64,000 bases of DNA, taken from contig OX596346.1 in assembly GCA_951394405.1 (NCBI GenBank), forward strand, positions 2,294,001 to 2,358,000, in the 5' to 3' direction. The stretch's first letter is position 1, and each line of letters opens with the position of its first letter. The position numbers and the translations under genes were made by a program. Source of the stretch: Coprinellus micaceus. Taxonomy: Eukaryota; Basidiomycota; Agaricomycetes; Agaricales; Psathyrellaceae. The notes below the pieces were generated by a model that worked only from the letters and a program-made list of their open reading frames with translations, did not search any database and was not told the origin of the DNA. Below, in pieces: positions 25,661 through 37,598 of this stretch.

Positions 25661-27698
25661 ATGGCGACATCCATCCAGACAATCGACCTCGTCGTCCCAG
25701 CTGTGCCTGCGTCCTACAAGACGCCCAGCGCACCCAGCTCCTCCCGCATTTCCGGTGTGTATCTGGGCCTTAGTCGAGAGAATACAAGATACTGATTATC
25801 GACTGGTACACAGCCCCTCACCCTTCAGGCCACCGCACCCTCCTCCCCGTCGGCCAGGCCTACGTCAACCATCTCCGCCTTTCCCTCCACCACGCCCACA
25901 ACTTCTCCTCCCTCGACAAGCACCTCCAGGCCGAGGCAGACCGTGCTGCCGCCCACCACGCGTCCTCCTCCAACACTCAGGACGACCTTGGTGTTGGATC
26001 CGAATCCGAGGATGAGAGCATCCTGAGCTTGGATCCCAAGGAGTGGAAAAAGCACGACTATTACAAGGTCCTTGGGTTGAGCCACCTCAGGCACAAGGCC
26101 AACGCCGAACAGATCAAGTGGGCACACAGGAAAAAGGTCTTGAAGCACCATCCCGATAAGAAGGCGTCGTCGACTGCGACCGAGGCTGAGAAGAAGAGCG
26201 CCTTCCTTTCGGGCGTCAACCTGAACACGAACGACGATGCGTTCTTCAAGTGTATTTCCAAGGCACACGAGGTGCTGAGCAACCCAGAGAAGAGGAGGCA
26301 GTTTGACAGTGTCGACCCTGCGTTCCTCGAGGCCGAGGAGGAGTTGCCTGGGGAAAAGGAGGCCAAGGTGAGTTTTCTTATCTAGGTTTCTGGTTTTTGA
26401 AGTGCTAAAAACCGACGTATAGAGCAAGAACTTTGATTTCTTCAAGACCTTCACCCACGTCTTCGACCTCTATTCTCGCTTCTCCAAGGCCCAGCCTGTC
26501 CCCGGCCTTGGCCACAACGATTCCACCAAGGAGGAGGTCGAGGGATTCTACGACTTCTGGTACAACTTTGACAGCTGGAGGAGCTTTGAGTGGTTGGACA
26601 AGGAGGTTAACGAGGGATCTGACTCGTGAGTCCCCCTCTCTTTTTTCCATAGACCCCAGACTGAACCAATCCCTCAAAAAGTCGCGACGACAAGCGCTAC
26701 ACCGAAAAGAAGAACAAAACTGAACGTGCACGCCGCAAGAAGGAGGACATCGCCAAGGTCCGCGGTCTCGTCGACCTCGCCCTCTCTGCCGACCCCCGTA
26801 TCAAGCGCATCAAGCAGCAGGAGAAGGAGGCCCGTGAAGCGAAGAAGAAGGGCCTCGCGCCGGGTGCTAAGCCTGGAACCAAGTCCAAGAAGGAGGAGGA
26901 GGAAGAGAGGAAGAAGAAGGAAGAGGAGGAGAGGAGGCTGAAGGAGGAGGAAGAGGTTGTGAGTACTTTTACCCTTCTGTGTCGCCATCTTCTTCGTAGG
27001 AATTTTGGGCGGTTTATGGAGGTCGACGATCTGTTCTCTGCGGTTTCTCCCCTTCTTTTCCCCAGACAGACCCGGAGGTGCGGTTTGGCTCTTTTCGCCT
27101 TACCTGCCCTACCAGTGGGTTCGAGCGTTCTTGATGCTTTCCGAGATTGCTCCCCCGATGCGATCCAAGTTTCGAATCGCATTCCTCTCATTTCCGCCTC
27201 CCATGATTGTTGGTCTGGCCGGGTTTGCGTTTGCGTTTTGGGTTTAGATCGTCATGTCGTGTTGTGCCATCCTCCGACGGCACGGCTTGTTCTTGTTGTG
27301 ACTGGTCGACGTTAATGGGTGGTGGAGTGGAGCCGTTACGTTAGGCAGGGGAGGATACAGCCTGGATAGGCACAGATAACGAGTGGCGCAGAGCCACCGT
27401 ACGGTCGTCCAGCCCCTTGCTTCGATTGGGTCGTGTACCTGGATCGTATGTTTTCCTGTCTCGATTTTCTGCGTTGTTTTCGTGCTTTTTCTTCGGCCCT
27501 ATCAGTGGCAACTTTTCCTTGGCAATCCTCTCGTGACCCTTTAACCAAGATACGATGTTGGGCAACAATACTGACCACCCTTGAACTTTACAGGTTGCTC
27601 GCGCAGCTGCTAAGAAGGCCAAGGCAGCTGCTGCCAACGCCGCCAAGAAGGCGAGGAGGCAGGCTAGGGCTGCCGACGAGGCCGGTGAGGGTGCTTAA
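25661..27698 (+). CDS. ZUO1: Zuotin, ribosome-associated J-protein (ZUO1/MPP11)
   Basis: J-protein of the ribosome-associated complex, partner of Ssz1 and Ssb Hsp70 in folding nascent chains. ATG 25661 (MATSIQTIDLVVPAVP). Exon 2 holds the zuotin-type J domain: WKKHDYYKVLGLSHLRHKA, then HHPDKK (HPD motif), AFFKCISKAHEVLSNPEKR. Next come the zuotin homology region (FDFFKTFTHVFDLYSRFSK, DFWYNFDSWRSFEWLD) and the long charged helix (KKNKTERARRKKED, REAKKKG). The last exon (about 27593-27698) ends KKARRQARAADEAGEGA. I could not find the C-terminal four-helix bundle of yeast Zuo1. The intron before the last exon (about 26960-27592) is some 630 nt, ten times the others. A GTGAGG donor-like site just before the stop could lead to an unseen further exon. 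Confidence 0.88.
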
Positions 27699-29049
27699 GC
27701 GCTTTCTCCTTCACGTTTCTCACCGCTATTCCATTTTTCACCTCCGTTCCACCCTCTCTGATCCCCGATCGCAAGACGGTGAGCGGCTGGAGGTGGAAAT
27801 TGGATGGTAGAGACTTTAACGATCTTGTAGAGCTTATGATACCATGGGTTGATCTGAAGGATGGTGAGGACATCTAAATGACACGCTAGACTTTGTTGTG
27901 CTACTATCGGATTTCGCCTCCTGGGTCGCCCATTTACTCACGCCTCTCCTTTGACCCCCCTGCTATCTATCGTCCTTCCCATCCACTCGGTATCGACTCC
28001 GTTGGCGCTCTTGATTGAGTTTCTCGTATATGTGACGACATTTGTCCGTCAATCTGGCTCAAACCTGACTTTTTGACAGGACCATACAATGGAAGTGATA
28101 TCGCTCGTGGCCAGTGCCACCTCCCCGTTGGACCATGGTCAGGTGGGCTTTTGTTGCTGTATGTCCCCACCTGAAAAGACTAACGATTTAGATGGTATCA
28201 CTTTCAACACTTAAAGGCGCCGTTAAGGTTGAACTGTTTATCCGGATTGCGTCCTGTCGGCCACCCTCGTCTTTGCTGTACCCCCCTCGGTCGTCCTCTC
28301 AACGATTGCACGCGATACCTAGTTGAAGCGACGATCACCTTTGGCGCTTAAGTCTCCTGGCCAAACCGAAGGCGAACGGACCCATCGCGGCCATCCATCT
28401 AATCTAGGCGCCAATGTGGCGCGCAGGGTCCTAGGACCTACAATTGCTCAGACGATCACATCGCACGTATCTTAACGCTCTCCTCTTCACCACCTGCCCT
28501 CTGTGGCCCCTCGTCGGCCGCATACAGGTGGTGCTCACGGCTGGGCATCTACTATCCAGTCTTTCGGAATCGTTCTTCTTGAGGGCGAGTGGACCAATCA
28601 GGGGGTGACCATCTCTTTTGGGCACCCATATGCGTCCTAGTACGCCGCCCTTTCTCCGGCACTCCAGTCTAGACATTTATCGGAAGCGGGCCTAATGAAA
28701 CTAGGCACTGATCCTTACATCCCTTCGGCAGCACCTCGCCCTGGACTTTGACAGAAGGCAAGGAGAAGTTGATTGCGAATTTGGTGGGCTAGGACGATCG
28801 CATGACTTCCCTGGATGACATACCCTTGACATACGTACATACGCCTCCTTTGCTTCTTCCCACTCCCTCGAATTCAAAGACGATGTTCTGGGTGCTTCTT
28901 TCTCCCTCACACGGTCCCTTTTAGCATGTCCCCCGCGCCAAGAATGGTTCTGAGGGGAGGTACTTAAGGCACTACCCTGCACGGATGTGGGGTTCTCCGG
29001 TGTCTGATCGGCCTCCTCCCCTCCCTCCCCCCGCTCACTAAAACACGCC
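27699..29049. other. Long intergenic region, nothing recognised
   Basis: 1.35 kb between zuotin and the sorbosone-dehydrogenase-like gene. All frames have frequent stops, with no RNA gene or repeat recognised. It may hold UTRs and the promoter of the downstream secreted protein. Confidence 0.5.
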
Positions 29050-30905
29050 ATGGTCCCCCGATCCCTGACCGCCCTTGCGGTTTTCGCCCTCCTTGCCCCC
29101 ACCACGTCCCTCGCCGCCACGATCTCATGTAAGGGCGCTCCCGCTCCCGCCTTCGCGTTCAAAGTCGCCGACGGGTGGAGTGCCACCCCGATCTTGGGGA
29201 ATTTAAGCCGACCACGAAGTGTTGTGGTTGATACCAAGGGAAACCTGCTCGTTCTGGAGAGAGGGAAGGGTATTACGGGGCATAAGGTTGATGACAATGG
29301 TTGTGTCAAGGAGAGTAAGGTAGTTGTGGATGATCCAAACTTGAACCATGGATTGGACGCGCACCCGGATGGGAAGACGCTTGTCGCTTCGTAAGTGGTC
29401 TACAAACAGGTCTGCAGCGATTAAATCGACTAACACTTGTCTAGGACGCCCGACATTGCGTACGAGTTCCAGTACGACCCCGATAAGCTCGAGGCTGGGG
29501 CAAGGAAGCAGTTGGTGATTGGGTATGTGGGCGCCTATCAATCGCTTTCTGCACCCGTCGCCATCTAACATACACTACCCGACAGAATGCAGGGCCCAGG
29601 ACAGAACACTCGCACGGTGCTCATCCCCCGCAAGAACACCGACTACCTGGTTGTTAGTGTGGGCTCTGGTGAAAACATTGATGAGGGCGCCTTCCAGACT
29701 TCCTCGGGTCGTGCCCAGATTCGGTCGTTCAATACGAAGACCCTGAGTGTCGACGGGTCTGCATTTGCTGACGAGTACGCGCGCTTCATTCAGATAATAT
29801 ACGGGCTTTCTGACGTAGATTTTCTCTTGTAGCAATGCCGGAAAAATCATGGCGTAAGTGTCGGCGGCTTGGGCTTCGGACTCGAGACCATGAGGATCTC
29901 ATCGACCGTCTTTATTTAGCTTCGGGATGCGAAACGCCGTTGGTCTTGCCGAGGATCGTGAGGGCAACATCCACGCCATCGGTGAGTGTGCCTTGAGGGT
30001 CCCCTCCTATGCCGGCGTGACTAACTTTGAGGGAAAGATAATTCTGTCGACGACGCGTATCGCGTGAGCATCGTCACTAACACAGTGCTCGACATTCACG
30101 ACGACAACCCAGCTGAGAAAGTCTACATCTGTGCGTGCTTCGCCTTCTACCCCCTGTCTACGCCACTTCTAACTAAAGGATTGATAGTGGGTCAGCCCAA
30201 CGCGCCCAACGGCTCCTTCTTCGCCGGCGCTCCTTACTGCTACACTGTCTTCGACCCCAGACCCATCACCGACGTTACCCTCCAGCCCGGTGACTACTTT
30301 GCTCTCCAGCCCAACAGCACCTTCAATGACGGTTGGTGTGCATCTAACGCTGCCCGCCCCGAGTTGATTCTCGCGCCTCACGTCGCGCCTCTTGACATCA
30401 AGTTTGGCACCAAGAAGGACGACGATAACCTCTACGTCAGTTTGCATGGGAGCTACAATACTGATGAGCCCATTGTAAGTCGCATTTTCAGTATTTATTT
30501 CTGGCCTGAGAATGAATGTTGGTGTAGGGCTACAAGGTCATCATCGTCTCCGGCAAGTACGACGGTGGAAAATGGACCCCGTCTGCCGGGATCCAGACTC
30601 CTTCGACTGACCTACTGGCGAACCAGGATGAGTCAAACTGCGACAATGGTGCATACTTTACCTCTTCGCTTTCCGGTCCGCATTTACTGACTATCCTCTT
30701 TGCACCCCAAGGTTGCTTCCGCCCCGTTGGCCTCGCATTCGGCAAGGATGGTGAACACCTCTTCGTCGCCAGCGACACCAGCGGCGAAGTCTTCGTCGTC
30801 AAGAAGGGCAACGGTGCCTTCAGCAGCTTCAAGCATCACCCCCCTGCTGTCGCTGTCGCGCTCGTTCTCCCTGCTTTCCTCTATGTCCTTTCTGGCCTGC
30901 TTTAA
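29050..30905 (+). CDS. Secreted, probably GPI-anchored PQQ/L-sorbosone dehydrogenase-like protein
   Basis: Six-bladed soluble quinoprotein-type oxidoreductase (glucose/sorbosone dehydrogenase fold, AA12-like). ATG 29050; MVPRSLTALAVFALLAPTTSLA is a clear signal peptide. Domain pieces follow over about nine short introns: LSRPRSVVVDTKGNLLVLERG, NHGLDAHPDGKTLVAS, GENIDEGAF, GKIM and FGMRNAVGLAED (the NxxG/RN motif of the family), SIVTNTVLDIHDDNP, LDIKFG and RPVGLAFGKDGEHLFVASD. A hydrophobic C terminus (PAVAVALVLPAFLYVLSGLL, stop at 30903-30905) preceded by small residues fits a GPI signal. Such enzymes oxidise sugars at the cell wall or outside the cell and can feed lignocellulose-active oxidases; the substrate cannot be told from sequence. 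Confidence 0.82.
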
Positions 30906-31192
30906 TGATCTTTTAACGAGTAGATGATGGACGAGCTTATGTAGTCTCAGATTCTCGTGATGGGTTCCGAAGCCTTTTCTTCTTTCCTCTCTCCCACTTT
31001 ATGATAAAGTATGTGTTCAAAATGTATCATAGCCGACTGTACGCTCGAACGGCGCTACTCCAATGAAATTCCCTTGTATTTCTAACACCGTCGACTTGTG
31101 GATCAAGCGCCCATGGGCCACAGCATCAATGACAAGACACAGCCACAAGCTGGGGCAGGATTGGGGTGGGCTCTCTTCGTGATGAGGGCCAA

Positions 31193-34100
31193 ATGGACAA
31201 GTTCCAAGCCCTTGAGCCGGTCAAGCTCTACACAACCCTTGCTTCCTCTCTCCCCACTTCCTTTACCTCTAGGAATGCGCCCGTCAAAAGCAAACCGGCG
31301 CCACAGTTCCTAGGGCGACTACCCCTCGACTTACACGTCCTCATCCTTAGCCACCTCCCCGTCCCTGATGTCCCGTCCTACGCTGCTTCATCGAGGGGGT
31401 TAAACACTCTCGCCAAAGACCCGAACGCCCTGGTGTGGAGATGTAAGTGGGCCGAGCTTGGAGTGGAGAGGTTGGGCCTTGGGAGGGTCCTGGACGAGTT
31501 GGAAGCAAAACAGAAGCAAGCAAGGGCAGGGGCCAGGGATGCGGCACCTCCAACGCTCGCTGTCGACGATGAATTCGGGGATTTCGAACAGGCGGACGTG
31601 TTGTCTCCCCCGCAGGATGAGATGGGCGATTTTGTTGGGGCGTTCGACTCGTCGATGAACTTTGGCGCACCGCAGCAACCCACACACGTCCTCTTCGACA
31701 CACCAGCCCCAGTACCATCGAAGGACACACCAAGAGCGAAATACATACGAGCCCATGCGCTGCTGAAGCCCCTCGTGAACCTCATCGATGCGCCAGCCCA
31801 CTTGGTGTTATCTCAATTAGCGGATGCCGTTGCGCCTGCTGCGCTTACCCTGTCCTCGATATCGCCATTGCTACTGGAAGGGCAGACTCTGCGCCTACTT
31901 TCGCGGTTTATTAGCCCGGGCGTACGTTCAGTGAGAAGATGGGACGAGGTGAGCGCGATCCTAAACCCAAGCTGTATTCGATTATTGACTATATGGCCCT
32001 CTCTACCATCCCTCCTGTTCCCCCATACTCGCAACATCACACTACAATTGCTGCTCGGCCTTAGCTCTCTCCAACCCTCCGCACCGCAATGGATCGTTTC
32101 GACGCCAATATGCTCGCCGCCTTCGACCGTGCGGACTCGAGAGGAGACGAGGAGGGGATGAGGGAAGCGGCTTGGGCAAGCTGGATCGTGTGGGAAGGGG
32201 CTGAGCGGAGAGAAGGCCACTTTCACGTCTCCAACTTGACGTCGTCAACACATATTGCTGCTGGATCATTATACGGGGGCTTAGGCGCCGCGAAGACCGA
32301 GTGGGGTGGGCTAGGGCTAGGAGACACTGGTCCAGAGTGGGAATTGGGGAAGGTCTGGGCTGAGAAGAGGGAAATATTTTATGAGAGCGGGAGGTGGGAT
32401 GCCCTGGAGAATTTTAAGGGAGATGGTGCGTACCTTGACTGTACTTGAATTGTGTGCTCGATACCAACCGTTCGGTCCGCCGGCCTGTAGGCACCCTGTC
32501 TTTCGATGCAATGGACTCCTTCATGGAGTGGGTGACCTCACACATCCTTGAGCACGGTGCTCGGGCAGTTCGCGTCTTTCCGAAGGATGCGGGTGTCCTG
32601 GAAGGGTTCGGGGGTAGGGTCGGCAGTGAAGTCGTCGGCGAGTACGTTTCCTCGGTCCTCGTCCGCGCGCGCGAAATCTCGACGGACATCTACCTCAAAT
32701 CCGTGGCTGCCAGCTTCAGGGAGAGTTGGAGGGTTGTTGACGCCCTTCTCCAGTGCTGGGGTGTTAACCACAACAGCGAAGGGACACACAAGGAGGACGG
32801 GAGTAAAACCGACGAGAGGAAAGAGGGGGAGAGGATGCACAGGATTGCGGAGGGAGTCGTGTATAGGATGTTTGAGGCGAATATGGATGAGTACCTTGAC
32901 GAGGAGGTGGAGAGTGTGAAGATGACCTTTGAGATGATCCTGAAGGGCTGGGATCGGACTTATGTGAGTAGTTTCGACTTCATGCTGACCATCCCCGTTG
33001 GTTACCCATGGTTCTGACATATTTTTCTCTACAGGACCCAACAACACACGCTGGTCCCCCTTCGCCTTCCCACCAAACGCGTTTTCTCGCCTCGCAGAAT
33101 CCCGCCCAAGTCAAACGCAATGTGCTTGGTGCTTTCACGAATCTCCTCCTTTTACCGGTGACCATTGTACCACGGACAGTAAACGCTGTTGGTGGCGCCA
33201 TCGTCGCAGGTGGTACCGCAGTAGGCGGCGCGTTGGTAGCAGGTGGGAGCGCAGTTGGTGGCGCGGCGGTGCAGGGCATCGGCATGTTGAACCCTGCGAG
33301 GTGGGGTGGTGCTAGCAACCAAGAGGAGGGCTATACGAAGAACTTTGCCAACTCGGGATCCTTGTTGGCAGACGAAGACGAGCCGCCCGTTCAAAAAGTG
33401 CGAAACGAAAGGCAGGGCAGCGTCTCGCTGAGTCAATTCGAAGCCCTCTCCCCTACCCCGTTAATCTCTGCCGGTGGAGGAGCGAATCAGCCCTTGTCTG
33501 CAATGAGTACGGTGACAAATGGGGAGGACACGGCGCAGTTGGATTTGTTGCTGAGCTTGGACGTGGCACTCGAATTGATTCATGCGGATCGAGTGTCTGT
33601 AAAGCGGGTCGAAATCTTTGGGGGGTACCCGGCGAGCGTTGGGTGAGTGCTTTTTCTTGACTAGACCGTGATCGGTTGCGAAAAGGGGATACGACAGAAG
33701 GCCGGTATGCTAATGATCGCTCGTAGGGCGCGTGTGCGTGACACGATTGAGGAGCTATTCATCCTTTTCCTAAGCTCCCTCGGCGAAGGGCATTTGCGGT
33801 CGGGTTTTGGGAAGGCCACCGAACGTATGAGGTCGTACAAACCAGACGAGCACAGCTCCACAGCAAACGTCGCACCACTTGAGCAGTTCTTTGAGTTGGT
33901 GCATATTGGGGATACGATCCAGAGCATGGTGCAGGTCTACTTTGAGAAGGAGCTGGTGAGTGCTGGTGTTACTGTCTTGTATTCTTCCCTCCCTCCCCCT
34001 CCTGTATGAGCTTGTCTAGGATGTAGTACCATGAGCTCATTACAGGGGAGTGTTACTAACTATTGCGGACCGTGACATCGGGCCCTTTTTGGAACCGGCG

Positions 34101-35114
34101 AGCCCCCGCTGATCGTTGCCCATCTGTAGGCACCGCATATTGACAAGACAGATTTCTTGAATGCCGTGGTGAGGGAGAAGAAGCGTTTCGAAAATTCGTT
34201 GGACGACTCGGTTGCGGCGGGCTTGAACGCTGGTACCGAGGTCTTGATGAACCAGGTTCGTTCTGCCCCCCATCTTATCTGACCTTTTCCTGTATACCTC
34301 TGCATTATTTGAGTGGGAACTATGCATGTTGAACTGATACCAATTCCTTTGCATCCAGGTTGATCACATCATTACAACCTTAACTAAACCTCGAGAGTAT
34401 TACCCGCCAGATGACAGTACAATGGAGCTCAAACCAACACTCGCCTGCCAAGAGGCAATCAAATGTCTTGAGGTACACTGCAAGCTCCTCAAAGGGAGTA
34501 CCAGTAAGGAGGTACTTGAAGTCTTCTACCAGGAGGTTGGCATTCGGTTGATTGCGTATGTCTTTTCTCATCCCCTTTCTTGTGCTGTGTTGGCTTCTGT
34601 GCCTGCTCCCTCACAGGGGCCAGGCCCTACTAAATTATGTGACATGTTTACAGGATCCTCCAGAAACACATCAAGCGGCAAATCATCTCTTTAAATGGAG
34701 GGTTCCAGGTCATTGCAGATCTGAATGCATACAACACCTTTGTTGCAACTCTCAAGGTGTGCTCTTTTATTGTTGGTCACAACAAGCTTGCACTGGTGCT
34801 CAGCCTCGGTACCTGCAGGTTCCAAGCATTATTGCTGATTTTTCAAACCTCCGAATGCTTGGACATGTGTATGTTGTTGAGGATGCCAAGGACCTTGCAC
34901 AGATTGTGAAGGATGTAACAAGATATGGGGGAGCCTACAGGCCAGAGGTGTGACTTCACCTTCCCCAGGCTTCCTCTGTTTGCTGATGACCTCCTTAACT
35001 CTTCAGGATATCTATGAGTTCATTCAGAGGAGGTCAGATTGGAAGAGGATTGAAAAGGTAGTGGACAAAACCATGTACAACTTGAGCTTTAAAGAGGATT
35101 GTCTTTTGATGTAG
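31193..35114 (+). CDS. RCY1: Recyclin-1: F-box, Sec10-like protein with CaaX box
   Basis: Endocytic recycling factor acting from early endosomes back to the Golgi and plasma membrane. ATG 31193 (MDKFQALEPVKLYTTLA). An F-box at about residues 40-90 (FLGRLPLDLHVLILSHLPVPD...LVWRCKWAEL), then an acidic linker (DDEFGDFEQADV). A long Sec10-like helical region follows over about ten exons: FMEWVTSHILEHGARAVRVF, DIYLKSVAASFRESWRVV, RMFEANMDEYLDEEV, QVKRNVLGAFTNLLLLPV, a Gly/Ala/Val repeat VGGAIVAGGTAVGGALV, LEQFFELVHIGDTIQSMV and FVATLKVPSIIADFSNLRML. It ends FKEDCLLM, a CaaX box (Cys-Leu-Leu-Met), at 35112-35114. Yeast Rcy1 also joins an F-box to a C-terminal CaaX motif, which supports the call. 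It is the last housekeeping gene before the mobile-element region. Confidence 0.88.
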
Positions 35115-35387
35115 AACCTGGTCATACCACTACTACATCAGCAATAGATGCATATATTTGTACAGGATGCTTTATCTTGCATCTTTCCTCTACTGTGGGA
35201 CTGGGCAATCCCTGTGAGCGCAGTGGCAGCTTAGTCATGGCATTGCCATGTCAAATTGTGTCTGTTGTCCCTCTTGCCCTTGACCTCGACACTCTGCTCA
35301 CCCTTGGACCTAAACTGCCCCATTTTTGAAGCTATTTTGGTCACAGAAACCTCAAGAATACAGTATGGTATGCTTTGAACCCTTTTA

Positions 35388-35395
35388 CTTCCAAT
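35388..35395. repeat. hAT target-site duplication, left (CTTCCAAT)
   Basis: Exact match to 46885-46892; it touches the left TIR. Confidence 0.85.
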
Positions 35396-35414
35396 TAAGG
35401 CTGAGCACAAGTCG

Positions 35415-35620
35415 ACCTGCAGGTCAACCTGGAACCACACCACAGGTACCTGCGAGCCCAAATGGCATACCTGGATCCTCACAGGTATTTGCATACAGGT
35501 AACCTGGATCCACAGGTCAGATACCCACAGGTCTGCAGGTTGCCTGCTCAGGACATGTCTCAAGGGTACCTGCAGGTATACTCATGAGTACCTGCAAGTA
35601 CCTCTACAAGAATGGAAACA
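35415..35620. repeat. Subterminal palindromic repeats, left end of hAT
   Basis: At least eight copies of words such as CCTGCAGGT, GTACCTG and CCACAGGT in both orientations. They resemble subterminal transposase-binding repeats of hAT elements. A diverged set lies at the other end (46720-46865). Confidence 0.6.
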
Positions 35621-37188
35621 AATGAATAGTTTGAGTACACTGTGGGAATACAAGGGTAATCTAATCATCATCTTCAACCTCAATGACCTGATGCGACTCA
35701 TCCCTAGACCTCTTCAAGCCACGCTTGGACTTATCTTTGAAGATCTGGACAATATGATCAAAGGGAACAAGTCCCTGCACCTGAGACCATACCCCAAGGA
35801 CAGTCTGAGCACGAACAGATGAATCAGACAGAGCATGATGGAGCTTTGACACAGTTAGGCCACCACGTGAAAATGAGCACTCAACATCGGTGGACATAGC
35901 TGAATGATACAAACTGTGAGGGATAGAACAAAAGAGGATACATGGCGCATACCTGGGGCAGATAGATAGTCAAGAGCCATTTGGGCAAGTGGGTGGCCAC
36001 TGGCCTTCATGTCGCACCAATACTTGATAGGGTCAATCATGACACTTATTGGAATCACTGGAGTCACAAACCACTCATCAAGAGGGTCAGTTGTTGAAGT
36101 GGAAGCAGTCTGGCGAAAATTGAAGCACTCTGGGATCCCTGCAAAGCGCTAATACCAGTCAAACAGAGTCAAGTGAAGTTATTATACAAAGTACGCACAT
36201 CTGAGGTTGATGCTGTTGCAGTTGGCTGAGCAGTAGGTTGATTCGTCAATGGGGATGGCTTGTAGTGGGTATTCCACTCCACCGTACTGATACAGCAAGC
36301 CTCAGTGATCCAACTACTCTCCCAACCAACACTGGAGAAATACTCCAGCTTGTATTGGGGATGAAGCACTGACAGCAACTGAGAACACAAGGAATGATAC
36401 AATAATGGGAACAGACTCACTCATCACAATCCGATAGACAATGCTGTCATCCGTCTTTGCATAGCACTTGTTGAGCATGCAAGCACCACGCAGGGCAGCA
36501 TGTTGAACAGCAATATGAAGGGATGGATTATTGATGGTCTCGTTGAAGACTTGGGTGAGGACATTGATGATCAGAATTACCTCATGCACAAGTGGCTTCC
36601 CCGTATGAGAGAGTTCCTTGGTGGCATAAGTTATCGTCTACACAACATCAGCAAGTGACCCAGTACCAAGAGGGGAGTACACACATCAAGGAGGGGGGCT
36701 AGCTGCTCAAGGATAGTCCACTCCGAATCCAAGGGAAGAAAGTGGCGAAGATGAACACCACTCAACTTGTTGAACTCAGACTGGACAGCCATTTGTTCAA
36801 GAGCAGGTTGAAGATGGTGACCACTTCCTGCAAGCTCCGCCGTAGAGTTCCACCAAGTACTCACATCCTTCTGAAGGAGTTGGCAGTCAATCTTCACCCT
36901 GTCACACCACTCATAAAGAGCTTCACGTAGCAGAGGGCTGTGCAAGATCTTGATTGCCAACTTACGAAGCTAGAGACGGCAAGGATCAAACTCAGGACAA
37001 TAAAGGAGGCCGATAAAATGCTACCTTCATAATCGCAATGCATGCACCAGAACCATCCTTAGCAGTCATGGCTGGGACACAGTTCTCCAGGTCAGCCTTG
37101 ATGTCCGTGTGAATGGAGGCGATGATGGCCTCGACATCACTCGCATCTGCGGCAACAACCTTGGGTGCAAGTGTGTCTCCCTCAGGGA

Positions 37189-37571
37189 TGTAGAACGATG
37201 CAAGTATGACCCACTGTAAGTGGGGAGAGTTCGATGTTAGATTGAAAGTAAGTAGGGTATACAAGATACGCACCTGTAAGTGGGGAGAGTTCGATGGGGA
37301 CTCACCCACTTACAGTGTGGACTATATACTGTGGAGAACAATAGATAACCTATATGCGGAACAATAAAAAAGAACAATAGACATTCCATAAGTAGAGAAC
37401 AATAGCAGTGAATGGAGATAAGGTGGAGATAAGAGAACAATAAGTGCGAGTATAATGGGAATAATACAAGGTGGTTGTTGTTCTCTGTAGAACAATAGAA
37501 GATAAGTAAAACGTTCGAAATAGAGGTATTCTTTGTAGAGATAGAGTTGACATGAGCATTGTCTTCCAACA
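37189..37571 (-). repeat. Copia 3' LTR
   Basis: 383 bp, TG..CA, matching 43023-43405. It contains repeated GAACAATAG words and a 20-odd-bp direct repeat (CTGTAAGTGGGGAGAGTTCG). Confidence 0.93.
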
Positions 37572-37580
37572 CACCCCCTC
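37572..37580 (-). promoter_or_regulatory. Polypurine tract before 3' LTR
   Basis: The element strand reads GAGGGGGTG directly before the TG of the 3' LTR. Confidence 0.7.
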
Positions 37581-37598
37581 AATGTAATGTCTCTGTAT

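Noticed and set aside
26960..27592. Possible snoRNA or tRNA in the long zuotin intron
   Set aside because: GGTTCGA at about 27118 resembles a tRNA B box, but no cloverleaf could be drawn; no C/D box pair was found by eye.
28701..29309. 202-codon minus-strand frame over the promoter and first exon of the secreted dehydrogenase
   Set aside because: It overlaps a clear signal-peptide exon on the other strand and has no recognisable content.
35415..35620. CRISPR-like direct repeats
   Set aside because: Repeats are palindromic, irregularly spaced and inside a hAT end of a eukaryotic genome.
37237..37572. 111-codon open frame within each copia LTR
   Set aside because: Low-complexity LTR sequence; useful only as evidence that the two LTRs match.
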